A DNA stretch of 64,000 bases from Pseudoalteromonas sp. DL-6 (GTDB lineage Bacteria > Pseudomonadota > Gammaproteobacteria > Enterobacterales > Alteromonadaceae): the NCBI RefSeq assembly GCF_004328665.1, contig NZ_CP019770.1:1922001-1986000 (forward strand), read 5' to 3'. This document shows, one piece after another, positions 7,206 through 16,667 of this stretch; positions within the stretch are counted from its first letter, which is position 1; each line of letters starts with the position of its first letter. Under the pieces are notes generated by a model, which was given only the letters and a program-made list of their open reading frames with translations, was not told the origin of the DNA and searched no databases. Made by a program: the position numbers and the translations under genes.

Positions 7206-10200
7206 TTATTCAAAAAATAATGGGGCACGTTGTTTTTTACCAACTTCGTTCATCGTTGCTGCGTCGAACAAGCGGCCGTTGATCATGGTGTAATCAATTT
7301 TGTCTGAATCGCGGATGTTTTTCAGTGGGTCGCCATCTATAACCATTAAATCTGCCAGTTTACCGACTTCTAATGAGCCTACGTTTTTATCTAAACCTAG
7401 GTATTTAGCAGGATCGAGCGTTGATGCTCGAATAGCCTCAAGCGGCGTCATACCACCTTGAGCAAACATCCACATTTCCCAGTGCGCACCTAAACCTTCA
7501 CGCTGACCATGTGCACCTAAATTAACCAGTACACCTAAATCTTGTAGTTCAGCTGCCACACGTGCATTGTTAAAGTGGTTATAGTGATGATCGGGCGCTT
7601 TAACACGACGCATTGAGCGTGGTAGTAACTGGTTTTTAGGCACAAATTTACTTAATCGAGGATGATTCCACACATCAGTTTTATCGTACCAGTAGTTTTC
7701 ACCCCAAATACCGCCATAAGCAACCACCAATGTAGGTGTATAACCTACATCACTTTGTGACCACAACTGTTTAATATCATCATAAATATGTTCAACCGGA
7801 ATGGAATGCTCAATCCCTGTATGCCCATCAACTACCATACTCAAGTTATGTTGTAATAATGAGCCCCCTTCTGGTACCACCATCATTTCAAGTTCACGAC
7901 CAGCCTCAATCACTTGCTGACGCTGCTCTCTGCGAGGTTGGTTATAAGATTTAACACTAAACGCCCCTACTTTTTTCAAACGCTCTAAATGAAATTTAGC
8001 ATCATCTAATGAATCAATATGCGAAGTATAACCAGGCATATTCGCTCCATATAAAATGGTACCGGTAGAGAAAATACGCGGGCCGACAATCATACCGGCT
8101 TTTTGCATTTCACTGGCAGTGAATATTTCAGTGGTGTCGTTTGATGGATCGTGGATGGTGGTAACACCCAGCGCAAGGCCTGCAAAATTTTTCCAGTTTT
8201 GTTGTGGAATAATTTCATCGCTTGCTTGTGAGCCATGCGCATGCGCATCAACCATACCAGGCATAATTGTTTTGCCTGTTACATCAACAACCTTAGCATT
8301 TTTTGGAATGCTAATATCTGCAGCAGAGCCAATAGCTTTAATATGTTTACCATCGGTAACAATAACGCCATTTTCAATGACTTTTTCGCCGTCCATGGTA
8401 ATAATTTTTGCGCCAGTTAAGGCAACCATGCCTTCTGGTTCAGCCATTTTTTTACTAAAACCAATGTTAGTCCCGCTTTTGACTTTAACGTCTTGGTCAT
8501 CGGCTTTATTAATAGCAAACATTCCCTCTAAGCTGGCATGGTATAGCTCAGGGCCAAGTGTCCAATAGAGTTTATTGCTGTTGGCACTCCAGCTAATATT
8601 TTCACCAGCACGAACAGATAATTGCTCAATTGGAAATTGGCTGTCTTTAGGCCCAATATTAATGGTTTTACCGCGCTCAACAAACGGTGTTACAAACACT
8701 TTAAAGCGCTCTGCAAATGCTAAGTACTCACCATCAGGTGAGACCCTAAATTCAGTGGCATGCTCTGACTCATAGAGTTTGCGCACTTTTTTACTTTCAA
8801 GCTCAACCACACTCAACGTCGGTTTAGGCCATGGGCTCATAATATAAACACGATCGTTGGCACTACCAAACTGCGGTTGGTAGCCACTTTTAGAAATTAG
8901 TTCACTTTTACCGCCTTTAGCACTGACACTGTAAACCCCAGGATGCAGTGACCATTTAGGATTTAAAATGCTGCCGCCGCTGGCTTTACGATATATCACT
9001 GTTTTGCCATCTGGACTAAAGGTAGGCTCTACATATTTACCCGGTTCGTCGGTAATCGTATCGCCGCGACCACTGCGTGCAGAAACAACGCGCACTGTCC
9101 CTTGTTCATTATCGTCCCACGTGGTGTAGACAATTTTTTTACCATCACGAGAGTACTGTGGAAATAACTCATAATGATCGGTTTGCTTGGTTAAACGTTT
9201 GATTTTTCCTGAGTCTAAATCGCGTTTATAAATATGACCCAGTGCTTCAAAAAGTGCTGTTTCACCATCTGGGCTAATTTGTACATTTCGCAGCATTTTT
9301 ACATCAAACTCTTCAGTATCGATATTTTGAGTAAAACGCACTGCTTTTTGAATTTTTTTCGTGGTATCTACTTTGAATGCAATATCGCTGACAGATTTAT
9401 CATCGACATTGAGTTTATGAAGGGTGCCACCAGCCCAAAATACTAGTTCTTCATTATCTGGTGTCCACGCAATTGTTGGGTATACCCCATGAATAGCCCA
9501 CGTTTCTTGCATATCGCGCTCTAGCTTGTCATATAGTTTGGTATGCTCACCGCTGGTTAAATCGTATAAGTACAAACTAGTTTGAAAGTCATCGCGCTTT
9601 ATATAAGCAAGTTTTTTACCATCAGGTGACGGGGTCGGTCTGATTGCCCCACCCATACCACTAATAATCGTTTCTATTTCACCCGTTTCGCGGTCATAAC
9701 GCTTAATTTTATAAATACCCGCAACCGAGTCTTTTGAATAATGAAAGGTTTTACCTGGGGTGGCATCATGAGAAAAATAAACATAACGACCATCAGGTGA
9801 AAACATCGGCTCACCTAAATCTTTTTGATCGTTTTCACGCTTAGTCAATTGAACCCCTTTACCACCCGCTTTATGATAAAGCCATACTTCACCCGCGCCC
9901 AAAGAACGACTGGCGGTAAAGTGCTTACGTGCAACTAAATAATCGCCATCAGGGCTCCATGCCGGGCTATTAAGTAAACGAAACGTTTCATCCGTTACTG
10001 CGGTTTGGTTCTCGCCATTAACGTCCATAACCCAAATATTATCACCGCCCCCCTGATCTGAGGTAAATGCGATATGTTTACCATCTGGGCTAAAACGCGG
10101 CTGCATTTGCCATGCGATATCTGAGGTTATTTGAGTGGCTTTACCACCGCTCATTGGCATAGTGTAAATATCGCCCAGTAAGTCAAATACTAAGGTTTCT

Positions 10201-10379
10201 CCGTCAGGGCTTATATCTACATTCATCCATGTGCCTTGTTGCACACTAATTGATGCATCTACAAATTGTCCTTTTGGTGAATCAACTTGCCATTTTGTTT
10301 CATCTGTTTGCTCTGCGTGTACTTGGCCTAATGCCAATGAAACCGATAACGCAAGCGCTGTTTGCAGCATTTTTTTCAT
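7206..10379 (-). CDS. Secreted beta-propeller (PD40) amidohydrolase
   Basis: 1057 residues with a clear signal peptide (MKKMLQTALALSVSLALGQVHA). Residues ~30-650 consist of repeated TolB/WD40-like PD40 blades, each with a version of SPDGxxxxF. The C-terminal ~400 residues are a metal-dependent amidohydrolase: a beta-strand lead-in (GKTIMPGMVDAHAHG, first metal HxH near residue 708), GHTGIEHSIPVEH, LGAHGQREG, and the closing GSLEVGKLADLMVIDGDP. The amidohydrolase superfamily cleaves amide and related bonds, including X-Pro dipeptides and cyclic imides; the substrate is unknown. Periplasmic or exported by the signal peptide. Single-gene unit ended by the hairpin at 7160. Confidence 0.88.
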   Translation of the reverse strand: MKKMLQTALALSVSLALGQVHAEQTDETKWQVDSPKGQFVDASISVQQGTWMNVDISPDGETLVFDLLGDIYTMPMSGGKATQITSDIAWQMQPRFSPDGKHIAFTSDQGGGDNIWVMDVNGENQTAVTDETFRLLNSPAWSPDGDYLVARKHFTASRSLGAGEVWLYHKAGGKGVQLTKRENDQKDLGEPMFSPDGRYVYFSHDATPGKTFHYSKDSVAGIYKIKRYDRETGEIETIISGMGGAIRPTPSPDGKKLAYIKRDDFQTSLYLYDLTSGEHTKLYDKLERDMQETWAIHGVYPTIAWTPDNEELVFWAGGTLHKLNVDDKSVSDIAFKVDTTKKIQKAVRFTQNIDTEEFDVKMLRNVQISPDGETALFEALGHIYKRDLDSGKIKRLTKQTDHYELFPQYSRDGKKIVYTTWDDNEQGTVRVVSARSGRGDTITDEPGKYVEPTFSPDGKTVIYRKASGGSILNPKWSLHPGVYSVSAKGGKSELISKSGYQPQFGSANDRVYIMSPWPKPTLSVVELESKKVRKLYESEHATEFRVSPDGEYLAFAERFKVFVTPFVERGKTINIGPKDSQFPIEQLSVRAGENISWSANSNKLYWTLGPELYHASLEGMFAINKADDQDVKVKSGTNIGFSKKMAEPEGMVALTGAKIITMDGEKVIENGVIVTDGKHIKAIGSAADISIPKNAKVVDVTGKTIMPGMVDAHAHGSQASDEIIPQQNWKNFAGLALGVTTIHDPSNDTTEIFTASEMQKAGMIVGPRIFSTGTILYGANMPGYTSHIDSLDDAKFHLERLKKVGAFSVKSYNQPRREQRQQVIEAGRELEMMVVPEGGSLLQHNLSMVVDGHTGIEHSIPVEHIYDDIKQLWSQSDVGYTPTLVVAYGGIWGENYWYDKTDVWNHPRLSKFVPKNQLLPRSMRRVKAPDHHYNHFNNARVAAELQDLGVLVNLGAHGQREGLGAHWEMWMFAQGGMTPLEAIRASTLDPAKYLGLDKNVGSLEVGKLADLMVIDGDPLKNIRDSDKIDYTMINGRLFDAATMNEVGKKQRAPLFFE

Positions 10380-10478
10380 GCTTATCTCACTTATTATTGT
10401 TGCTGTGTGTTGCTCTATTACATGATTGCAACAAAAACGCTAGCAAGTTACCAGCGTAATAGGATGAAGTGCATAAAA

Positions 10479-11303
10479 TTAATGCCAAACGATAGGATCA
10501 AATTGATAAAAATCCACCAGCAGACGGTAAATCTCGGGGTCTTCACGGCGTAAATCCGCAGGTTTCTCTAAAAATGTTTCGGTGATCACCGCAAAAAATT
10601 CAGCCTCATTTGTAGCTCCGTAACTATGAATAACATGCGGCATACTGTAGGCTACGTGCGTTTTTAACTGCGAAAATGCTCGGCTAAATACCTTGCCCCA
10701 TTGTTGATATTGAGCCTGCGATGAAAGCAGTGGCGTGCCGGTGGTTTTACCGGTTTCTTGATCAAGTTGATGCGCAAACTCATGAAACACTAAATTATGC
10801 CCATCACTGGGTAAGCGATTACCCTCAAGCACATCATGCCAGCTCAGCACCAGCGTGCCTCCTGGCCACGACTCACCCTGCCTTACGGTATTATGAAAAC
10901 TAACAAGTCCAGCGTTATCACGACTCGACTGAGGCGCATAATAGGCGCTGGGATAGAGTAAAATTTCCTTCACGTTTTTATACAAAGGCCAAGGTTTATT
11001 TAGTACCAGCAGGCAAGCATCGGCGGCAATAATGAGTTTCATTGCTTCAGTTAGTTGTAACCCATCACAGCCAACAAAGCGCTTTTCATTTAAAAACCAT
11101 ACAATATGAGATGCTAACTTGGCTCGCTCTGCATCGGTCATTTTGTTATAGATTGGCATAGCCCGTATTAACAGCGCATGCTGTTGTGGGCTTAATGATA
11201 AGTTACTGTATTTACGACGCCATAGGGTATTTTGAATATCAGACCAACGCCAAAAAATGGCTATAAATACAATTAAAACAAAAATTAATAGCGCATTTAT
11301 CAT
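10479..11303 (-). CDS. mtfA: Zinc metallopeptidase MtfA (M90 family)
   Basis: 274 residues. An N-terminal hydrophobic segment (residues 3-18) comes before the peptidase domain with HEFAH (174-178), the HExxH zinc motif, and a downstream NEAEFFAV Glu (~235) fitting the third ligand. In E. coli, MtfA binds and inactivates the Mlc repressor and so affects glucose PTS expression; whether an Mlc target exists here is unknown. The N-terminal membrane segment would tether it to the inner membrane. The neighbours are not functionally related. Confidence 0.88.
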   Translation of the reverse strand: MINALLIFVLIVFIAIFWRWSDIQNTLWRRKYSNLSLSPQQHALLIRAMPIYNKMTDAERAKLASHIVWFLNEKRFVGCDGLQLTEAMKLIIAADACLLVLNKPWPLYKNVKEILLYPSAYYAPQSSRDNAGLVSFHNTVRQGESWPGGTLVLSWHDVLEGNRLPSDGHNLVFHEFAHQLDQETGKTTGTPLLSSQAQYQQWGKVFSRAFSQLKTHVAYSMPHVIHSYGATNEAEFFAVITETFLEKPADLRREDPEIYRLLVDFYQFDPIVWH

Positions 11304-11397
11304 TGGCTCACCCTAAGTCAAACCATTTAGCTTTAACGCTAAAACACCGCGTCCTCGATTATTTAAATAATATGGGTACTGAAGAGCTGTTTTTCAA

Positions 11398-14280
11398 TCA
11401 CACCACTTCAGTTCGATTTCGGCCATTGTTTTTAGCTTTATACAAAGCTTGGTCAGCATGTGATAATAACCGATCGTAATCATCGACGTTATCTGAGTCA
11501 GAAACACCAAAGCTCACGGTTACGCTAAGCCCCTGGGCAATAGACGAAAAATCTTTATTTTCGATTTCTTTGCGTAATTGCTCACATAATTGCTGTGCTT
11601 GCACAGTATTCATGTCAGGAAATACAAATGTAAATTCTTCACCGCCCCAACGAGCCACTTCTTGCTCGCCTTTACAATGCGCTTTAAGAATATTGGCGAC
11701 TTCGCATATAACCTGATCGCCAATCAAATGAGACCAGCCATCATTAATTCGTTTAAAGTGGTCAATATCCATAATGGCAATCGCAAGCGGGGTATTACGC
11801 GCTTTAAAATCTGTAAAGTTGTCGGCCAGCCAACCATCAAATGCCCGGCGATTCGGTAAGTCGGTGAGCTGATCATGGGTAGCTTGATAAGCAAAGGCAC
11901 TTGCTTGCTCTTGCAGTGCTTGAGTTTGCTTCACCACTCGGCTGGTTAATTCTTTTTCTACTTGTTTATAGTGGTACAAGCGATAACGATATGCGCTGTA
12001 TATAACAACAACAAAAATAAAAAACACTAATAACTTAAAGCTGGTTTTTTGCCAAAAATGCGATTGAATTTCAAAATGAATCACTTTGTCATTTTGCTGC
12101 CAATCGGTATTAGGATAGGCAGAACGCACTGCAAATGAATATTTTCCTGCGGGTAAATTAGTATACTCAGCTGTCGCAATGTGCAAACGATCGACCCATT
12201 CATCATCAAAACCTTTCATTTTTGTTTGAAAGTTTAATCGCTGCGGCATAATAAAACTTAAGCCCGCATAATGGAACGACAGCCGTGTAACTCCAGGTGG
12301 CAAAACAAGTGTTTCACCATCAACAGGCAGTAACATGGGTTTACCATCAACAGAAAAACTTTCTACAATAGTTGGTAACGGTATCTCGGTGGCTTCTTTT
12401 AATCGCGCGGGTTTAACCGTACTCACCCCTTTTGCGGTGGCAAACCAAATAGTACCATCTGAATGCGCTGTAGCCGAAGGCGTTGACCCTCCATTGGCTT
12501 GCGCACTGAGCATGCCATCGCCTTCATCATATAATTGAAAAGCTAGCGACTGACTATTGTTTGTAGGTGAATCTAGTAGCTGATTAACCTGTTTATAATT
12601 AACTTCAATAATGCCACGGTTACTTGATAGCCAGAGTGAGTCTTTAAACGGCACAATTTGAAAAAGCTTATCAACCGGTAATCCTAACTCCCTCCCTAAA
12701 ATAGTCATATGGCCATTTGAATGTTGATAACGCAATAAACCTCTATCGGTCGCCATCCAGGTATATTTATCGTCAATATAAAAGCCAAACGCATATTTAG
12801 CCGAAAACGCTTTAGGGAACTGAATTGGTTTAAATTTATCCGTTTGGGTATTGTAAACTACTACGCCATTGCCAGTGCCTATCCAAATATTAGCCCTCTT
12901 ATCCTCACTCAAAGCTAGAATAAAGCCACTCGGTAACTCTTTCTCATTAGTAAATTGCACTAAACTGCCGTCGGTATTAACTCGCGTTAACCCCATGGCT
13001 GAACCTATCCATAAACGATTTTTTGAATCAAAAAGTAACGAGCGTACTTCATTACTACCAAGGCCATTATCACGATTTAAGTAAGGTACAAGCTCGTTAT
13101 TCACCACCTTTAACACACCTGAAGTATAAGTACCGACCCAAACATCACCTTGGCTTTGTTCAAGTAAGCTCAATACTGAATAAGGAGAGCCTTGCTTAGT
13201 GCCTTTAATATGGGTAATTTTATTATTTTGCAGCCGATCTAAGCCTGTACTCCCGCCTATCCATAAACTGCCATCAGAATGTGAAAGTACCGTTCGTACG
13301 TAGTCGCTAGATAAGCCTCGCTTTTTTCCCCACGATGAAAACGGGGCTTCTCTTAATCTAAATACACCCGCGTTGGTACCTACCCAAATACTGTTTTCTC
13401 TGTCTTGCAATAACGACAATATGCGGTTTGCAGGTAAGCCATTTTTAGCATCTAATTGTTCTATGCCATCAACACTAAGCCTAAATACCCCTTTATTAAT
13501 AGTGCCAAACCATAAATCACCATGGTTATCTTCTAATAAACTAGAAATAGACTCGGCATTAAGCTGTGGATGGGGCGACTCGAACACATTGCCATTTAAT
13601 ACTCGCGCACCTCTTTCACTGCCAATAACAAGACGACCTTCACGAGTAATCAATAGAGTATATACAGGTGCATCTGGCAAACCATGATGTGGAGTCATCA
13701 ATTTAGCCGTGTAGTTAACTATTTTATACAGCCCATCACTGGTTGCCGCCCATATAACCCCCTGCTTATCCTCAATTATTCTGTAAGCACTAACGTTTTG
13801 TATTATTGGGATATCTTGAGTGCTTTTGGCAGGTCGATAAAACACACCATCATTTTCAAGTGCCAACCACAAATCCTCGTTTTTACTCTTAAATACGTGA
13901 TTAACCATTGCTTGGGCATTAGGTTGAGTGTCCCATTCTCGGTGCTGATATAAACTAATACCGCCGCGCGCTCCGGCTATGAGTAAGCCGCCATCGGATG
14001 TGGGGGTAAGCGCACGTACGCCTGAGTCAGGCAAATCGGTAATTTCTGAGCGGGTAAATAGTTTAAATTCTTGACCGTTAAAGCGGGCAAGCCCTTCCCA
14101 AGTACCTACCCATAAATAGCCATCTTGTGTTTGTGCAAGGCTATTAATACTATTGTGAGGAAGGCCCGAACGGGTATTCCACGTTTCAAAAAAATAATCG
14201 CGCAACGGCAGGCGAGTCTGTTGCTGAGCATCAACAGTAAAAATCACCAACAAGAAGCATAAAATCACCAAGCGATTCAT
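11398..14280 (-). CDS. Propeller-type sensor diguanylate cyclase
   Basis: 960 residues: a signal peptide; about a dozen two-component-regulator propeller repeats (LWIGT, WVGTN, IWFAT style) to ~residue 620; a Y_Y_Y Ig-like domain (~640-740) with LNFQTKMKGFDDEWV; one membrane segment near 755; a short coiled coil; and a GGDEF domain. The catalytic motif is GGEEF (~residue 876), preceded by LTDLPNRRAF. The four residues at the I-site position are KGEQ, not RxxD, so product inhibition at that site is probably lost. The layout is that of hybrid periplasmic polysaccharide sensors, with a c-di-GMP output instead of a kinase. Ligand unknown. Confidence 0.9.
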   Translation of the reverse strand: MNRLVILCFLLVIFTVDAQQQTRLPLRDYFFETWNTRSGLPHNSINSLAQTQDGYLWVGTWEGLARFNGQEFKLFTRSEITDLPDSGVRALTPTSDGGLLIAGARGGISLYQHREWDTQPNAQAMVNHVFKSKNEDLWLALENDGVFYRPAKSTQDIPIIQNVSAYRIIEDKQGVIWAATSDGLYKIVNYTAKLMTPHHGLPDAPVYTLLITREGRLVIGSERGARVLNGNVFESPHPQLNAESISSLLEDNHGDLWFGTINKGVFRLSVDGIEQLDAKNGLPANRILSLLQDRENSIWVGTNAGVFRLREAPFSSWGKKRGLSSDYVRTVLSHSDGSLWIGGSTGLDRLQNNKITHIKGTKQGSPYSVLSLLEQSQGDVWVGTYTSGVLKVVNNELVPYLNRDNGLGSNEVRSLLFDSKNRLWIGSAMGLTRVNTDGSLVQFTNEKELPSGFILALSEDKRANIWIGTGNGVVVYNTQTDKFKPIQFPKAFSAKYAFGFYIDDKYTWMATDRGLLRYQHSNGHMTILGRELGLPVDKLFQIVPFKDSLWLSSNRGIIEVNYKQVNQLLDSPTNNSQSLAFQLYDEGDGMLSAQANGGSTPSATAHSDGTIWFATAKGVSTVKPARLKEATEIPLPTIVESFSVDGKPMLLPVDGETLVLPPGVTRLSFHYAGLSFIMPQRLNFQTKMKGFDDEWVDRLHIATAEYTNLPAGKYSFAVRSAYPNTDWQQNDKVIHFEIQSHFWQKTSFKLLVFFIFVVVIYSAYRYRLYHYKQVEKELTSRVVKQTQALQEQASAFAYQATHDQLTDLPNRRAFDGWLADNFTDFKARNTPLAIAIMDIDHFKRINDGWSHLIGDQVICEVANILKAHCKGEQEVARWGGEEFTFVFPDMNTVQAQQLCEQLRKEIENKDFSSIAQGLSVTVSFGVSDSDNVDDYDRLLSHADQALYKAKNNGRNRTEVV

Positions 14281-14390
14281 CAGACACTGCCTTTATAATT
14301 ATTAGTTTTTATATTTGAGTAAATTCAAGGTGAAAATTTAATTAAAAAACATCACCAACAAATAATAACATAAGATTTACAACTTTTTCA

Positions 14391-15053
14391 TTAAGTATTA
14401 TCACTTAAACTATCAAATGTATGTTGTAATTGTTGAACGAACTTAGCCACATGTAGTCCATCTAGTAACGCATGATGAACATCAATGGAGAGTGGCATTT
14501 CGCCGGTATTAGGGTTGTATTGGCCGAACACAAATTTAGGAATGCCACAGCTTTGACCCTGGGTAAACGCATGCGAAAAGCTACTAAAGTTTAACCAAGG
14601 TAAAACAGAAACGTGAATTAAATCAGCTTGCCCTTCTGTTGCCGCAAAAGCATCAGAAAACAGCGGGTTTAACTTTGCTTCATGACTAATCGCTTTTGCT
14701 TTATTAGCAAACTCATTTAACGAGTTTTGCTGTTTAAAATAACTAAAGCGAAACGAGTCATCATCGGCAAGCTCAACAACACTCGCGCGCATGGTGTTTA
14801 AATAATAAGGTTTTTGATTAACAATACGCAGCATCATCGGCTCATACTCATGACATGCTTTTAATAAGCAATAAACATAACCATGAAAAAAAGCACTATT
14901 AGTTTGCTTACACACGGTATATAGCTTTTTAGCACTGAGCTTTACACAAACATTAAAATAAGGCTGAGTGAAGTTTTGAAACAATTCAAAATGTTGTTTG
15001 CGCGGCCACTGATCAAAATCAATAGCCCGAAGAGATAAATCGGCAGAAGACAT
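14391..15053 (-). CDS. CAT-fold acetyltransferase (chloramphenicol acetyltransferase family)
   Basis: 220 residues, the usual size for type A chloramphenicol acetyltransferases. The family signature is near the C-terminus: DVHHALLDGLH, with the catalytic His (194) followed by Asp four residues later (198). Other family marks are RAIDFDQWPRKQHFE near the start and LPWLNFSSFSHA, with paired Ser in the acetyl-CoA region. Chromosomal relatives are often of unproven substrate, so resistance should not be assumed. Nothing nearby suggests a resistance island. Confidence 0.83.
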   Translation of the reverse strand: MSSADLSLRAIDFDQWPRKQHFELFQNFTQPYFNVCVKLSAKKLYTVCKQTNSAFFHGYVYCLLKACHEYEPMMLRIVNQKPYYLNTMRASVVELADDDSFRFSYFKQQNSLNEFANKAKAISHEAKLNPLFSDAFAATEGQADLIHVSVLPWLNFSSFSHAFTQGQSCGIPKFVFGQYNPNTGEMPLSIDVHHALLDGLHVAKFVQQLQHTFDSLSDNT

Positions 15054-15159
15054 AAATTATACACAGAGCAAAAGTAAAATTTTACCTCGCTTTGCCTATA
15101 TTCGCATTAACTAAAATGATGCTTTGGGTGTAGTTATACCAAAGTCTTATATAGGCATA

Positions 15160-15189
15160 AAAAAAGGAGCGATAGTCGCTCCTTTTTTG
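15160..15189 (-). terminator. Terminator after leucine dehydrogenase
   Basis: AAGGAGCGA/TCGCTCCTT stem with a 3-base loop and A/T runs on both sides, immediately downstream of the dehydrogenase stop. Confidence 0.85.
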
Positions 15190-15203
15190 AACCGTGTGAA
15201 AAC

Positions 15204-16244
15204 TTAAAGTCCGTTTTCAATAATTTCTTGAGCAAGTTCATCAGCAATTAAATGCGTTGATTTTTGCTCTTTTTCACTGCGTGTAAAGATTTCAGCTAAT
15301 GTATCGAAAATCTTCTCTACGTGTTTATTAGACGCCTCTTTACTGTAACCTTCAGGTGCTGTTTCGTAATACACGTTAATAATACCGCCTGCATTTATTA
15401 CATAATCTGGTGCGTATAAAATACCTTTTTCACGTAAAATTTCACCATGGCGTGACTCTGCAAGCTGATTATTTGCACAACCTGCAACAATTGTTGCTTT
15501 TAAACGAGGGATTGTTGTGTCATTGATAGTGGCACCTAACGCACAAGGCGCATATACATCAACATCTAAGTCGTATATTTCATCAATACCAACCGCTGTT
15601 GCACCAAAGTCGTTTACTACACGCTCAACTGCAGCTTGGTTAATATCAGTAACAAATAATTCTGCACCAGCTTCAGCCAAGTGTTTACACAAGCCATAAG
15701 CCACTGCACCTAAACCTTGCACAGCCACTTTAATACCTGAGAAATCTTGAATGCCGCGTTGATGGTGGAGCGCTGCTTTCATACCTAAAAACGTGCCGTA
15801 AGCTGTAAATGGCGATGGATTACCACTTTTGCCTTCAAGGCCTAGCACGTAGTTTGTTTCTTTGTTCATTAAGGCAACATCATCACAGGTGATGTTTACG
15901 TCTTCTGCTGAGTAGTAACTGCCATTTAAACGCTCTAATTGACGACCAAATGCACGGAATAGCTGTTCAGACTTGATCTCTTTTGCATTACCAATAATAA
16001 CTGACTTACCACCACCAAATGGCAAGCGTGCCACAGCATTTTTATAGGTCATCCCTTTTGATAGACGCAGTACATCGTATACTGCATCCTCATCGTTGGC
16101 ATAATCCCACATTCTACAACCGCCTACAGCTGGGCCTAAGTTTGTGTTATGTACCGCAATAATGGCCTTTAAACCAGACGCTTTGTCTGAACAAAAAACC
16201 ACTTGTTCATGGTTATCAAATTCAACTTGATTAAATACAACCAC
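15204..16244 (-). CDS. Leucine (branched-chain amino acid) dehydrogenase
   Basis: NAD-dependent oxidative deamination of Leu, Val or Ile to 2-oxo acids, the first step in their breakdown. 346 residues. LGPAVGGCRMW and SKGMTYKNAVARLPFGGGKS carry Lys68 and Lys80, which fall at the same numbers as substrate-binding Lys68 and catalytic Lys80 of the Bacillus enzyme. A Rossmann motif VQGLGAVAYG lies at ~180-190, and NAGGIINV near the end is typical. Substrate preference among Leu, Val and Phe cannot be settled by eye. It has its own long leader (~200 bases) with a candidate operator and a terminator. Confidence 0.92.
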   Translation of the reverse strand: MVVFNQVEFDNHEQVVFCSDKASGLKAIIAVHNTNLGPAVGGCRMWDYANDEDAVYDVLRLSKGMTYKNAVARLPFGGGKSVIIGNAKEIKSEQLFRAFGRQLERLNGSYYSAEDVNITCDDVALMNKETNYVLGLEGKSGNPSPFTAYGTFLGMKAALHHQRGIQDFSGIKVAVQGLGAVAYGLCKHLAEAGAELFVTDINQAAVERVVNDFGATAVGIDEIYDLDVDVYAPCALGATINDTTIPRLKATIVAGCANNQLAESRHGEILREKGILYAPDYVINAGGIINVYYETAPEGYSKEASNKHVEKIFDTLAEIFTRSEKEQKSTHLIADELAQEIIENGL

Positions 16245-16458
16245 TTTAAATACTCCGAAAATAATGAGCCCTTTTGGGCAAGCACGCTACAAATTGACGA
16301 GACTTTATCACTTCAGATACTGGTTCGCTATACTATGAGTAGATAAACCAAATAAACCGCACTCAACTGAAAAACAAAACGACTTATTGCGATAAAAATG
16401 CATAAAAAAATCAATAATAATCATTTCATTAAATATAAAAACTAAAAACACCACCGCA

Positions 16459-16487
16459 ATTAAAGTTTACGCTTACGTGAACGTCAC
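16459..16487 (-). promoter_or_regulatory. Candidate promoter with MerR/LiuR-like dyad upstream of leucine dehydrogenase
   Basis: On the minus strand a -35-like GTGACG (16482-16487) and a -10-like TTTAAT (16459-16464) are 17 bases apart. The spacer region is an imperfect dyad around ACGT with flanking ACG/CGT steps. Placing an operator between -35 and -10 is how MerR-type activators such as LiuR work, and LiuR controls branched-chain amino acid breakdown in related bacteria. The match to the LiuR motif is from memory. The rest of 16245-16621 shows no gene. Confidence 0.35.
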
Positions 16488-16621
16488 TCTAAATTTATAT
16501 GTAAACTTAATCGTACATCTTGAAAAAGAACACTAGCTCATAAAATACAATGGCTTATACAAAAACTGCCTATGTAGCACAAACTGGTCTGAGGTGTATA
16601 AGTATCTGCAAATTTAAAAAT

Positions 16622-16652
16622 AAAAAAACGAGCACAGGGTGCTCGCTTTTAT
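16622..16652 (-). terminator. Terminator after fumarase
   Basis: GAGCAC/GTGCTC stem with a 3-base loop. On the minus strand it is followed by a run of seven T. It separates fumarase from leucine dehydrogenase. Confidence 0.85.
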
Positions 16653-16667
16653 GATTACTCCGCAAAT

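Noticed and set aside
8056..8568. 170-codon frame opposite the amidohydrolase gene
   Set aside because: Lies wholly antisense to a well-supported gene and encodes no recognisable domain; a shadow of codon bias on the other strand.
11398..15053. Possible mobile or resistance island around the CAT-fold gene
   Set aside because: No transposase, integrase, flanking repeats or tRNA edge; neighbours are ordinary chromosomal genes.
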